Part shown: in pieces, positions 37,401-46,005 of the stretch
How positions within the stretch are numbered: position 1 is the stretch's first letter
Layout: every line of letters begins with the position of its first letter
NCBI GenBank assembly: GCA_035497735.1
Contig: DATJCX010000018.1
Coordinates: forward strand, 1-64,000
Origin: Brumimicrobium sp035497735
GTDB lineage: Bacteria > Bacteroidota > Bacteroidia > Flavobacteriales_D > Crocinitomicaceae
Reading direction: 5' to 3'
DNA length: 64,000 nt
Position numbers and translations under genes: made by a program
The notes under the pieces: model-generated
Databases searched by the model: none
Seen by the model: only the letters and a program-made list of their open reading frames with translations
What the model was told of the DNA's origin: nothing

Positions 37401-38055
37401 GTTCTCTATTATTTGGCGACATTATTAACAAGTAGCTTTCACGCCTGTACTCCATTTTCACTTTATGTCCTTTAGAATAAAACTCTTCCATAAAATTCTC
37501 GACATCTACCCCATCACCATAATCATACTTGTCATCACAAACTTCTACTTCAGTGCTAAGTTTAATTTTTCCGCTAGACAAGTCAAAATCAACACTTTCC
37601 CAAAACTCACAAGGTGCTCCAGAAAGATGTGCATAGTGGACAAGGAAGAAACCACAATCCTGATAGCGATATTGATCAGTTATTCCCCACTTAAATCTTC
37701 CTCCACCGAATTGTCTTACAATCAAAACACCATCTTGAATATCTACACCATCCAAGGGGTCAACCATCATTCCTCCGTCTCTACTACCGTATAGTACTTG
37801 GTCTGACTTATGCCAATCCACCCATTTTAAACCTTCTCTTTTATATATTCTTAACTCTCTAGGAATAGATTCATCATCTTCCTCATTTGCAGTGGTTTTA
37901 TTATATACCACCACCAATTCATCCACGCCATCTTCATCTAAATCTCCCAGTACGGAAGTCACAATTTCATATTCAGGTGGTATGGGAATTTGTTGTGAAA
38001 AAAGATGGGTACAAACAGTACAACAAACGAATATTGTAAGAGTGAAAAGTTTCAT
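37387..38055 (-). CDS. Secreted protein with FG-GAP/EF-hand-like calcium loop, function unknown
   Basis: 222 residues with a signal peptide (ends THLFSQ). SVLGDLDEDGVDELVVVYNKT is an FG-GAP or dockerin-like calcium-binding turn followed by strands (ELRIYKREGLKWVDWHKSD). The centre has DGVLIVRQFGGGRFKWGITDQYRYQDCGFFLV. Similar proteins in Bacteroidota are annotated only as hypothetical secreted or VCBS-like. The final 14 bases overlap those of MarC on the other strand. The role is not visible. Confidence 0.75.
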   Translation of the reverse strand: MKLFTLTIFVCCTVCTHLFSQQIPIPPEYEIVTSVLGDLDEDGVDELVVVYNKTTANEEDDESIPRELRIYKREGLKWVDWHKSDQVLYGSRDGGMMVDPLDGVDIQDGVLIVRQFGGGRFKWGITDQYRYQDCGFFLVHYAHLSGAPCEFWESVDFDLSSGKIKLSTEVEVCDDKYDYGDGVDVENFMEEFYSKGHKVKMEYRRESYLLIMSPNNRELRVE

Positions 38056-38130
38056 TTTATGTTAAATTAAATTTAAAATAAAGATACACTCTTATTCATA
38101 AAAAGAATAACAACCTTAAATTTTATTCAA

Positions 38131-39837
38131 TTATCCTTTGGGCAACTTCATTAGAAACTCCAATCCACCTCCCTGTCGATTTTTGACTGTAATAGTTCCT
38201 TTGTGAAGCGCTAAAGCATTACGCACGATAGACAGTCCTAATCCTGACCCACCTGTATCTCGACTTCTTCCTTCATTAATCCTATAAAACCGTTCAAACA
38301 ATCGATTAAAATGCTGTTCATCACCGATTCCTTTACCGTTATCAGCGTACAAGATGTAATAATACTTATCGTCCTCGTCATATTGAGAAACTAATACCTC
38401 AATATTTTCACCAGCATAACGAATAACGTTATCGGTCAAATTTCTAAATATTGAATAAAGTAAGTTACGGTTAGATTTAATTTTAATTTGATCAGAAATA
38501 TCCCATTTTAAATGAATATCCTTTTGCTCCAAGGACATCGCTAAATCACTTTTGATATCTTCCAATACCTTTACCAAAGGATAAGGTTCAAATGAGAATG
38601 AATCAGGTGCTTCTTCCATCTTGGTGATCAACCCCATATCTTGAATCAACTCAGATAAGAACAGAGATTGATTATAAGCTTTCCCCAAAAACTGTCGTTC
38701 CTTTTCTTCCTCTAAATCATTATTTAATACCGTTTCCAAATATCCTCGAATACTGGTCACTGGAGTACGCAATTCATGCGCAATATTACCTGTCATTTCT
38801 TGTTTAAGAACTTGTGTTTTCTTTTCCTTGGTGATATCATTTAAGATGATTTCAAAACTTTTATCTTCAAAAACGTTTGCTCTTAACGAGAAGGTTTTTC
38901 CATGTTTTTCAATTTGTGTTTCAAAGAAATCATTTTTCTCCAAGGAGTTCAGAAATTGATTTAAGGAACTAAATAGTGGATCAGAAAACACCACAGTTGG
39001 CCTCTTATTTACACCTTCAACAAGAAGATTCAAATACTGAATAAACAAACCATTATAAAACTGTACTTCATAATTTTCCGAGAAAAAGCAAACCCCTTCT
39101 TTCGAACTTTGAATGTGTTGCAATAACTTTTCACGTTCCTGAGAAACTTTTCTCTTGCTTGCTTTTAACTGTTTATAATTATCTACAATTTTTTCACTTA
39201 TTTCTCCAAACTCATCATCCGGAAACTGTGTTAAAACAACATCATCTTTGTCATCAGAAGAAACGACAAAATCACGAAGTTGTTTGATGGTACTACCGAA
39301 TCTTGAAGCCACTAAATTAATTAAGACAAGCATTCCAACAAATAAAGCTATAATGTAGTACAGAAACAAGTTGTCAGACTTTATAAACTGCTGAACTTTA
39401 ACATCATAAGGCAATGCCACCCGAATATAATAATCATTAAAATATTTGGAATAATAAATATATTCCACACTGTTTGAACTTGAAGTTCTAATATTTGCGC
39501 CGCTTCCCTTTAATTTTGCAGCAACAATTTCGACACGTTCCAAGTGATTATCAAGCAACTCCAACTCATCGATTGCGTTATCAAACTGAACTACACCTTG
39601 ATCATCTATCAAGGACAGTCTCATATTCATAGGGAAAAATGTAAGCACACTGTCCAATCTTTGACCTTTTCGAATGGCAAGATGTGTAATCTCCGTATAT
39701 GCATCTAGCTTTTCTTCGAGCGCTTCAGTTCTAAACTTTCTTTCTTGTGATTGGGCGAAAACATAGATACCAATAGTGAAAAGTGAAAAGATAACAAAGA
39801 AATAAAGGAAGAGTTTTTGTTTATAACTGAACTTCAT
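38131..39837 (-). CDS. PhoR-like membrane sensor histidine kinase
   Basis: 568 residues from the ATG at 39837; the frame is open upstream from a TTG at 39861 that would overlap the regulator. Transmembrane helix about 7-27, periplasmic domain of about 130 residues, second helix about 155-178, a HAMP-like stretch and a PAS-like domain (ENYEVQFYNGLFIQYLN). The HisKA box is GNIAHELRTPVTSIRGYLETV with the phospho-acceptor His, and HATPase motifs are NLTDNVIRYAG, DNGKGIG and GLGLSIVRNAL. It follows the response regulator gene by four bases. PhoR/PhoB identity is by domain layout and the 11-bp repeats, not proof. Confidence 0.9.
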   Translation of the reverse strand: MKFSYKQKLFLYFFVIFSLFTIGIYVFAQSQERKFRTEALEEKLDAYTEITHLAIRKGQRLDSVLTFFPMNMRLSLIDDQGVVQFDNAIDELELLDNHLERVEIVAAKLKGSGANIRTSSSNSVEYIYYSKYFNDYYIRVALPYDVKVQQFIKSDNLFLYYIIALFVGMLVLINLVASRFGSTIKQLRDFVVSSDDKDDVVLTQFPDDEFGEISEKIVDNYKQLKASKRKVSQEREKLLQHIQSSKEGVCFFSENYEVQFYNGLFIQYLNLLVEGVNKRPTVVFSDPLFSSLNQFLNSLEKNDFFETQIEKHGKTFSLRANVFEDKSFEIILNDITKEKKTQVLKQEMTGNIAHELRTPVTSIRGYLETVLNNDLEEEKERQFLGKAYNQSLFLSELIQDMGLITKMEEAPDSFSFEPYPLVKVLEDIKSDLAMSLEQKDIHLKWDISDQIKIKSNRNLLYSIFRNLTDNVIRYAGENIEVLVSQYDEDDKYYYILYADNGKGIGDEQHFNRLFERFYRINEGRSRDTGGSGLGLSIVRNALALHKGTITVKNRQGGGLEFLMKLPKG

Positions 39838-39841
39838 ATAT

Positions 39842-40519
39842 TTAAATTTTCGAAATGTCAAACCTATATCCGTATCCCGCTCTATTCGTTATTGCTCCTC
39901 TATATTTACCCAATTTCTTGCGCAATCTTGCAATATGAACATCCACCGTTCTATCCGTGACAAAAGTCGATTCACCCCACAATGTATCAATGATATTCTC
40001 ACGAGAATACATGCGGTCAGGATTTTCTACTAATAAGGTTAAAATTTCAAACTCGGTTTTGGTTAATTCAATCTTCTCATTTCCTATTTTCAATTCTTTA
40101 AGTCTTCTCGAAATGACTAAATCTCCAATCACTATATCTTCAATCACTTCTTTTTCAGTAGCACCAGCTCTTTTAATAATGGCTTTTACACGAGCAATCA
40201 CTTCCTTAATAGAGAAAGGTTTGGAAATGTAATCATCTCCTCCAACAGAAAAGCCAGTTAACATATCATTTTCTGTGTCTTTTGCCGTTAAAAAAATTAT
40301 GGGTACATGATTGTTTTCTTTCCTGAGTTTTTCAGCCATTTTATAACCTGACATCTCCCCCATCATCACATCGAGTAGAATTAAGGAATGTTTGGCATGT
40401 AAAATTTCTAACCCTTCCTCAGCTGAATGAGCACACTCTACCTCAAACCCTTCATTTGACAAGTTAAACTCAAGAATTTCACAGATATCCTTATCATCTT
40501 CAACAATTAATATATTCAT
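39842..40519 (-). CDS. OmpR/PhoB-family response regulator
   Basis: 225 residues from the ATG at 40519 (MNILIVEDDKDICEILEF); a TTG at 40546 adds nine residues unlike the family. Receiver domain with acidic pair EDD, phospho-acceptor Asp in LILLDVMMGEMSG and Lys in YISKPFSIKEVIARV. A C-terminal winged helix follows (about 130-225: KIELTKTEFEILTLLVENPDRMYSRE, FVTDRTVDVHIARLRKKL). It is a PhoB-like activator working with the kinase directly downstream. Three 11-bp phased repeats sit in its own promoter, which suggests autoregulation. Confidence 0.93.
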   Translation of the reverse strand: MNILIVEDDKDICEILEFNLSNEGFEVECAHSAEEGLEILHAKHSLILLDVMMGEMSGYKMAEKLRKENNHVPIIFLTAKDTENDMLTGFSVGGDDYISKPFSIKEVIARVKAIIKRAGATEKEVIEDIVIGDLVISRRLKELKIGNEKIELTKTEFEILTLLVENPDRMYSRENIIDTLWGESTFVTDRTVDVHIARLRKKLGKYRGAITNRAGYGYRFDISKI

Positions 40520-40571
40520 ATAAAAATTACTTTTCTTAAAAAACAAATGTATTACAACAGGATTGCTTTTT

Positions 40572-40604
40572 AACTACAAGTTTGTTACAATTCTGTTACG
40601 ATAG
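40572..40604. promoter_or_regulatory. Three 11-bp phased repeats upstream of the PhoB-like regulator gene
   Basis: Units AACTACAAGTT, TGTTACAATTC and TGTTACGATAG follow each other exactly 11 bases apart, sharing the core (C/T)TAC(A/G)A. They lie 53-85 bases upstream of the start codon at 40519. The same TGTTACAA core begins the repeats at 36651. Confidence 0.55.
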
Positions 40605-40818
40605 AAACTTTCATTTTTTCAACTGATTACTAAAATAATAACTTTCTACTCCACATCATCATTTTCCTTTACAAATTTACCATAATTCAATCGTTTTACT
40701 GGCAATTTCAATTTGATATTTTCAATGTATGTTTGTATCGAAAAAAGCAACACTTCATTAAGAGAAAACAAACAACAAAGCGACACTAAAACAATCAATT
40801 AACTAGTAAAAAATATTA

Positions 40819-40849
40819 TTGGTAATCATTAAAATTTAACTTATCTTTG
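40819..40849 (+). promoter_or_regulatory. Strong Bacteroidota promoter for the lysine-rich microprotein
   Basis: TTG at 40819-40821, a 20-base spacer, and TATCTTTG at 40842-40849, a perfect match to TAnnTTTG. Transcription would start near 40857, leaving a leader of about 40 bases before the ATG at 40899. Confidence 0.7.
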
Positions 40850-40898
40850 ATTGCTAAGAATACTCGGTATTCATCTAATATTTTAATATAATAACATT

Positions 40899-41015
40899 AT
40901 GGCAAAAGGTCAAAACACCCAGAAAAACGTCAAAAAAGAGGCGACAAAAACAGCTAAAGAGAAAAAGGCAGAAAAAAAGAAAAAGAAAGATAGCAAGACA
41001 GATTCATCTTACTAA
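40899..41015 (+). CDS. Lysine-rich 38-residue microprotein
   Basis: 38 residues: MAKGQNTQKNVKKEATKTAK, then EKKAEKKKKK and DSKTDSSY. About 40 percent Lys with Glu and Ala spacing that favours a single amphipathic, very basic helix. It is preceded by the best promoter in this part of the window, and the coding frame is free of the AT bias of the spacer. It could bind nucleic acid or ribosome surfaces, but no family is assigned and this is inference. Downstream comes a repeat element, so it is probably monocistronic. Confidence 0.65.
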   Translation: MAKGQNTQKNVKKEATKTAKEKKAEKKKKKDSKTDSSY

Positions 41016-41045
41016 ACATAAGTGAAAGAACATTCAGTTTAGCAG

Positions 41046-41175
41046 GGGATTGCTCAAAAACTCAGAGAGCTGCTTCGTTATTGAATAGTCCCGAATTCAA
41101 TTGCACATTTCAATGTACTCATTTCGTTCTCGATTTCAAAACTTTGCAGTTTTCCTCTTCTTTCAAACCACTACA
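41046..41175. repeat. MITE-like noncoding repeat, degenerate copy 3
   Basis: Interior matches copy 1 in order: CTGCTTCGTTATTGAATAG, CCGAATTCAATTGCACATTT, CATTTCGTTCTCGATTTCAA and CTTTGCAGTTTTC parallel TTGCTTGGTTATTGATA, TTCGAACTTAGTCACAT, TATTCCGTTCTTATATTCAA and CCTTGCATATTCC. The terminal inverted repeats have decayed. No open frame. Confidence 0.6.
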
Positions 41176-41318
41176 TTTTAAATCAAAAAATCAATCTAAC
41201 TCCTATCTTTTCGTGTTAAAAATGTAAAATCTCAGCACCTACTCAACAGAAAGCGTTCCTAACACTTTTATAGCAAATCAAATTAACGTATCTTGTCGGC
41301 CAATATAAAGGTAAAATT

Positions 41319-43160
41319 ATGAAAGCAAACAATATGCAAGATTATATAAAAGATGTATTAAAAAATATGCCAGCAGATTGGTTAAAGTTAACAACTCATC
41401 GCTTAGATATTTACGAAGAAGAATTAGCCAAGGTTCAATTCTTAGATCTGTTTGAAGACCTATATAAAAGTAACAATTCGAGTTCAACAGCATTAAGCGC
41501 ATTACCAACGGCTTACGATTACATTCGACTTGGCCACCCCTTATCTTGTGTACTTGAATGGGCAATTGCTAAAAAACACAATACAAAGTCAGACAATGTT
41601 ATCAGTTTTTCTTCAAAGACAGTTCCTGTTTTAGCTGTTTTAAGAAAGAACTTATTTGACAATAAAAGCACACAAATTGTTTATACAGGAAGTTTACCCG
41701 AACATTTTGATCCAGAAGTAGTCAAAGAAGTTTATGCATATAACTTTGAATTAAAGCAAGTTAAACACATTGATGAAATCACTAAATTCGACGGAAGTGT
41801 AGTTTATATTTCACAAGAAGATGAACTTTTCGATATCGACCTTAATCCAAACGTTGATTTCTATGTGAATCTTCATGAACAGCTAGGGAGTGTTTTAATA
41901 GTGAACGGCGCGAAAAACGAAAGCTACGTTTCAGACATACAGCACGTTCGAAGAAGAGAGACAATTGCAATGACACCAGCCAACTGTTTGACAGCGCTTA
42001 ACTTATTCTTAGATAAGAACACGACGATTCCAAGCACAACTGTTCAAGCAGACAAACCGAGCGTTTTAAAAACAATCAATGAAGTTACGGGTACAATTGG
42101 GAAACCACTTGTTGCTTCTAGTGGACTGTCTATTCAATATGCCATCATGATGGGACTTATTCACGATGCGCTGAAGAATCACAAAGGAAAGGACATTAGA
42201 TTTATTGTTCCCCCTAATTGTTATGGAGGAACAAATGACCAAGCCAGAAGAGTTGCTGCTTGTCTCGAGAATGTGGAAATAGTAGATTTGCTGGTCGATA
42301 GGGAAAATGACATGGTTCAAAGTATTGAATCCGTTTTAACACAAATTGCAAAGGAAGATGCTGTCCCATATATCATCGCTGAAATCCCAACAAATCCAAG
42401 AGTTGAAGTACCAAATCTTGAACAATTAAAAGCAGTTTTAACAAAAGAACGAAAAACGGCAAATGGCGAAAAAGCTATTGACCCTGTTTTTATTCTTGAC
42501 CAAACATTTTGTCCAAACTTCCATTTTTTAGGAGAAGGAGAAATACTTTCAACGATGAGAGCAATTTCATTTGCGAGTGGATCAAAATTCCCAAGTGGCG
42601 GAAAAGTGACCGCTGGTTACTGTGTGGGAAATCAAAAAACGGAGAACTTATTGGTGAAAATTGAAAAACACCTTCTTCTGTGTGATAATGAAGCGACAGA
42701 TTTGCAATATGCATATTTAGCAGAACAAATGCCTTCAATGAATCAAAGAATTGTGGCCGCTTATAAAAACACACGTGAGTTTGTAAACTATATTCATACA
42801 GTTTTACCAGATGCGAAAATAAACTTTGTTTCTGAAGAGCTAGCAGAACAAGGATTTATGCCATCTGTTTTTTCATTAGACCTTCCTACAAAAGGAAATT
42901 CTGATGAAGAAAGAGAAGCGTACAAAAGAGCTTTAAATCTGAAGTTAATCAACTTGATGATTACAGAAATTCCGAATGAAAGTAAGTTCTGTGTGAGTTA
43001 TGGACAACTAAAAGGATGTTACTGGACAATTCCTGCAACTTCAACACAAGGAACGACAAAAGAAGGCGATAAAGACTATATCGTTCGTGTTTCTCTTTCA
43101 GGAGATATGGATTTAGAATTACATAAGAAAGTTTTTAAGGACTTCGTAGATAGCATTTAA
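41319..43160 (+). CDS. PLP-dependent, fold-type I enzyme related to the Cys/Met metabolism family
   Basis: 613 residues, about 200 longer than cystathionine gamma-synthase or beta-lyase. The C-terminal 370 residues hold the family order: VPPNCYGGTNDQARRVAACL, AEIPTNPRVEVPNLEQL (substrate/cofactor pocket), DQTFCPNF (the Asp normally contacting the PLP ring nitrogen) and ASGSKFPSGGKVTAGY with the likely Schiff-base Lys at 423. The N-terminal ~230 residues are an extra domain with no recognised family (SSSTALSALPTAYDYIRLGHPLSCVLEW). Bacteroidota carry such long forms of unknown reaction. Monocistronic. Confidence 0.75.
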   Translation: MKANNMQDYIKDVLKNMPADWLKLTTHRLDIYEEELAKVQFLDLFEDLYKSNNSSSTALSALPTAYDYIRLGHPLSCVLEWAIAKKHNTKSDNVISFSSKTVPVLAVLRKNLFDNKSTQIVYTGSLPEHFDPEVVKEVYAYNFELKQVKHIDEITKFDGSVVYISQEDELFDIDLNPNVDFYVNLHEQLGSVLIVNGAKNESYVSDIQHVRRRETIAMTPANCLTALNLFLDKNTTIPSTTVQADKPSVLKTINEVTGTIGKPLVASSGLSIQYAIMMGLIHDALKNHKGKDIRFIVPPNCYGGTNDQARRVAACLENVEIVDLLVDRENDMVQSIESVLTQIAKEDAVPYIIAEIPTNPRVEVPNLEQLKAVLTKERKTANGEKAIDPVFILDQTFCPNFHFLGEGEILSTMRAISFASGSKFPSGGKVTAGYCVGNQKTENLLVKIEKHLLLCDNEATDLQYAYLAEQMPSMNQRIVAAYKNTREFVNYIHTVLPDAKINFVSEELAEQGFMPSVFSLDLPTKGNSDEEREAYKRALNLKLINLMITEIPNESKFCVSYGQLKGCYWTIPATSTQGTTKEGDKDYIVRVSLSGDMDLELHKKVFKDFVDSI

Positions 43161-43209
43161 AGAAGCTGTTTAAAAAAAAAGCTTTTTCTGAAAAGAAACA
43201 ACACATATA

Positions 43210-43273
43210 ACACGCTTTTTAGCACACATTATTTTCCTCGTCGATATCACCAAGCGTGTCGGTATTGATGAGG
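43210..43273 (+). ncRNA. Possible alternative RNA hairpins (attenuator-like)
   Basis: Stem A pairs ACACGCTT (43210-43217) with AAGCGTGT (43252-43259). Stem B pairs CCTCGTCGATA (43236-43246) with TATTGATGAGG (43263-43273), using two G-U pairs. The two stems share sequence and cannot form together. There is no family match. Confidence 0.3.
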
Positions 43274-43534
43274 AATCTATGATAAGGACTAAATCTAAAA
43301 GAGGCTAATTATCAGATATAATTCTGTACAAATAGAGAATTGTATTTTATGATTTTCACAAAAAGACCAAGAAATATAGTTTAAGATTAAGGTGGTTGTA
43401 AACTTAAGATAAGTTGTAGAGTAGTTGGTTTTTTGAAATTGATTATTGTGACAAGAGCTTCTTTGTGTTACTCAACTTATAATTGAGTGAAATCGCTTGA
43501 AGACAAATATCAATATTTTAAATCAAACAAAATA

Positions 43535-43548
43535 GTACATTAATGTAC
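43535..43548. promoter_or_regulatory. Palindromic candidate operator GTACATTAATGTAC
   Basis: A perfect 14-bp palindrome 36 bases before the start codon of the TPR-type regulator at 43584, where a repressor would block transcription. It may be autoregulatory. Confidence 0.5.
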
Positions 43549-43583
43549 ACTATTTATTATATTTAACTTTTCAAGTCAAATAT

Positions 43584-44780
43584 ATGGCCCGAAAAGCAAC
43601 AAAAGTCAACAAAAAAAACTTAGCTAGAATTAAGGAGTTAACTCAGGAAAGAGCTGGATTCAAACTACTTAGATCTGTAGATTGCGATATTTTAGCCAAG
43701 CTAGTTTCGGCACATACAAACACCTATATTAACGGTATTACTTTTAAGCGACTTTATGGCTTTACGAAGTACCCTTTTAATCCCTCTATACAAACTTTAA
43801 ACATCCTAAGTGAATTCTTAGGTTATAAAAATTGGTATGAGTTTGAAATGTCCTTAACCGACGATCAGCCCATCTCTAATCGAGAGCTAGATATCTTGGT
43901 GTCATTTTATGATTTTGATTTCATCAATAACATTGAATTTCACGATGGAGGTATTCAATCTATGTCCCGGAAAATAGCACTCCGCTTTCGAGAAGATGTT
44001 GCCAGCTTTAAACGCGCGATACCCCTTCTTGCCCAAAAGAAGTATGCACAAATATTTTTTATTGAACACTTTCCAGATTATGATAACCTATGTAATTATT
44101 ACTACTTGTTGTACCAAGAATATTTAAAACACAGTAAAGAAAATAGCGCTCTTTTATTTGGTCACTCTATGCTGTTTCTTAAGTTTTTTTTGACAGGTAA
44201 TAAAAAGAAATGTATATATCATATCGCTAAATTGAGAGAATTAGAGATGAGTGAAAACATCTACCCTTACGTTGTCGGTCGCTATTTTGCCAATAACATC
44301 TTATTTGAATATACATTTGGGGAGAAAGAAAAAGCGAATAAATACTATGCAGAATATCTAAAAATTAGAAAGAAGTTGCCGAACAAAGGAAAGCGCTTTT
44401 TAGACTTCCAAGCTTCAGAATACATAGTAGCAGAAAGTCTTTTGCAAATAGGCGAATATTCAAAATGTATTGAAATAGTCAACCTGGGATTCCAGAAATT
44501 CTCTTTAAGAATGGAATTTGTGCGAAAAGGTTATTACCGTCAGCTTCAACTTTTGTGGTTGATTTCCCAAAAAAAACTAGATGAAACATTCGATATGAAT
44601 GTGTTACTTCCGAAAATTAACCCCGAGAATTTTTACTTTATTTCTCAAAAATACTTTAGTGTAATTTACTATTACGCGATGTATTTAGACAGTGGAAATA
44701 CTGAATATTTAGAGCAGGCAAAAGAGTTGTCCTATAGCATGGGGAATAAACATTTCTCAGAAGTCTTTCTTGTTGACTAA
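43584..44780 (+). CDS. Predicted regulator: N-terminal RLxGF..FLGY helix domain plus TPR-like repeats
   Basis: 398 residues, no signal peptide. The basic N-terminus (MARKATKVNKKN) leads to a helical domain (about 20-95) with ITFKRLYGFTKYPFNPSIQT and LNILSEFLGYKNWYEFE. Bacteroidota regulators often show this pattern and it may bind DNA. The rest (about 120-398) is a chain of amphipathic helix pairs of TPR size (ANKYYAEYLKIRKKLP, ECLLQIGEYSKCIEIVNLGFQ-like turns). It is most likely a transcription or signalling adaptor with a peptide or small-molecule sensing superhelix. Upstream palindrome supports autoregulation. The function is inference. Confidence 0.6.
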   Translation: MARKATKVNKKNLARIKELTQERAGFKLLRSVDCDILAKLVSAHTNTYINGITFKRLYGFTKYPFNPSIQTLNILSEFLGYKNWYEFEMSLTDDQPISNRELDILVSFYDFDFINNIEFHDGGIQSMSRKIALRFREDVASFKRAIPLLAQKKYAQIFFIEHFPDYDNLCNYYYLLYQEYLKHSKENSALLFGHSMLFLKFFLTGNKKKCIYHIAKLRELEMSENIYPYVVGRYFANNILFEYTFGEKEKANKYYAEYLKIRKKLPNKGKRFLDFQASEYIVAESLLQIGEYSKCIEIVNLGFQKFSLRMEFVRKGYYRQLQLLWLISQKKLDETFDMNVLLPKINPENFYFISQKYFSVIYYYAMYLDSGNTEYLEQAKELSYSMGNKHFSEVFLVD

Positions 44781-44784
44781 AAAA

Positions 44785-45351
44785 CTACTTCAAAACGGAA
44801 ACATTCATGTCTAAAGCTAGTCCAATATAGTTGTTGTTATTGAATTCAAATTCATCGACAATTTCCCAGCCTAACTTTTTTATGTGTGCTACTTGAGAGA
44901 TAACATTCACCTTATTGATGAAGGTAATAGAAATCGGATATCTTTTTAATAATTCGATACGCATTTCTTCAAAAAGCAGATTCAACAAACCAGTTCCCCT
45001 ATATTTCTTGTCGATACATACTGGACCGTATTGAAAACTGTTTTCTGTTGTAATTTCCCTTCCCTTATAGGAAATCAAAGGAAAGCGAGAAACCATGAGG
45101 TTGAAAATTTCCCATTGTTCAAAATATTTCCAACTTCCAGCAAAAGCATAAGCAACAATATTGTTCGCTTCATTATATGCAACAAACAAGCCTTTTTGAC
45201 GGATTATCTCTTCCAGTTGAGGTACCGTAAAAGGTGTGGTTACAAAGCCTTTTTTACGTTCTTCTTCAGTTAAATTTCGGTATAAGTACTTTTCTTGAAG
45301 AGATAGAATTCCATCTATGTCTTTCAAACTAGCCATTCTGGTTTTTATCAT
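44785..45351 (-). CDS. GNAT-family N-acetyltransferase
   Basis: 188 residues. The acetyl-CoA binding segment is RGTGLLNLLFEEMRIE (R/Q-x-x-G-x-G/A pattern), preceded by strand QYGPVCIDKKY; the N-terminus is TRMASLKDIDGILSLQEKY. The C-terminal half has the usual VISQVAHIKKLGW helix. Probable cytoplasmic acyltransferase with unknown substrate. Only four bases separate it from the convergent gene at 44780. Confidence 0.85.
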   Translation of the reverse strand: MIKTRMASLKDIDGILSLQEKYLYRNLTEEERKKGFVTTPFTVPQLEEIIRQKGLFVAYNEANNIVAYAFAGSWKYFEQWEIFNLMVSRFPLISYKGREITTENSFQYGPVCIDKKYRGTGLLNLLFEEMRIELLKRYPISITFINKVNVISQVAHIKKLGWEIVDEFEFNNNNYIGLALDMNVSVLK

Positions 45352-45592
45352 TTGCTACAATAATATCTTTTCACAGCATCCACTTTCTTTTATATAGAGA
45401 AAATTTGGAATCAAATATACGAGAATCTTTCCCTAATCCTTCCAAAAGATTGTAATTCTAATCTTAGAATTAAAGCAATCGTACTTCATAACAATTCCAA
45501 AAAAAACTCAATTTCAAGCGGAGAACAAAATACTTCGGCTAATATTACCTACCTTTACTTTCTGATGGTTACTATACCATACAACAAAGAAA

Positions 45593-45919
45593 ATGACAAC
45601 AAATAGAGAAAAACCAAGTCCAGAAGCAAAGGCACTTTCACTTTTTTTAATGGCTTTTAAAAAGAAAGATGCTGCTTACAAAGAAAAATCTAAACACATC
45701 AACAAAAAATGGAGCTTAGTATTATCGAATGAAGTAAGCAAAGAAGACTATAATAAGGAAGTACAAGACATGCTAGAAGAGTTTGGCGGATATACAGAAG
45801 TTCTAGAAAAAACAGTTCGCTTTTATATTGAAGAAACTGGAGAATGGAAGTCTCAAGGAGACGACAAATATGCCCAAGACGCTAAACTAGTTGCTGAAAG
45901 AATATTGAAGGAAAAGTAG
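45593..45919 (+). CDS. Small helical protein, function unknown
   Basis: 108 residues, highly charged with alternating Lys/Glu (DAAYKEKSKHINKKW, EVSKEDYNKEVQDMLEEFGG) and no signal peptide, membrane segment or Cys. It reads as two or three alpha helices. The strong codon pattern and isolated position with its own gap suggest a real gene, but no family was recognised. Confidence 0.6.
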   Translation: MTTNREKPSPEAKALSLFLMAFKKKDAAYKEKSKHINKKWSLVLSNEVSKEDYNKEVQDMLEEFGGYTEVLEKTVRFYIEETGEWKSQGDDKYAQDAKLVAERILKEK

Positions 45920-45964
45920 TTCTAGCTTCTCTCAGGAGTTTGATAAAAAAAATTGGATACAGTA

Positions 45965-45988
45965 CCGCAGTTTGGTAAACTACTGCGG
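45965..45988. terminator. Possible bidirectional terminator hairpin
   Basis: CCGCAGT (45965-45971) pairs with ACTGCGG (45982-45988). It lies between the convergent helical protein and SulP genes. The T run is poor in both directions. Confidence 0.45.
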
Positions 45989-46005
45989 AATTTCCTTATA
46001 ACAAC

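Larger units (their letters stand above)
40520..40898. other. Intergenic region with promoters of the PhoB-like regulator and of the lysine-rich microprotein
   Basis: Apart from the two regulatory sites listed separately (40572-40604 and 40819-40849) no frame or RNA was recognised; the sequence is AT-rich. Confidence 0.5.
43161..43583. other. 423-bp intergenic region with overlapping hairpins and a palindrome
   Basis: No gene was found. Two mutually exclusive stems occur at 43210-43273. A perfect 14-bp palindrome lies at 43535-43548, just before the next gene. The region 43281-43530 shows nothing else recognisable. A weak AGCT/AGCTTTTT stem at about 43163-43189 may end the PLP gene transcript. 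Confidence 0.5.
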
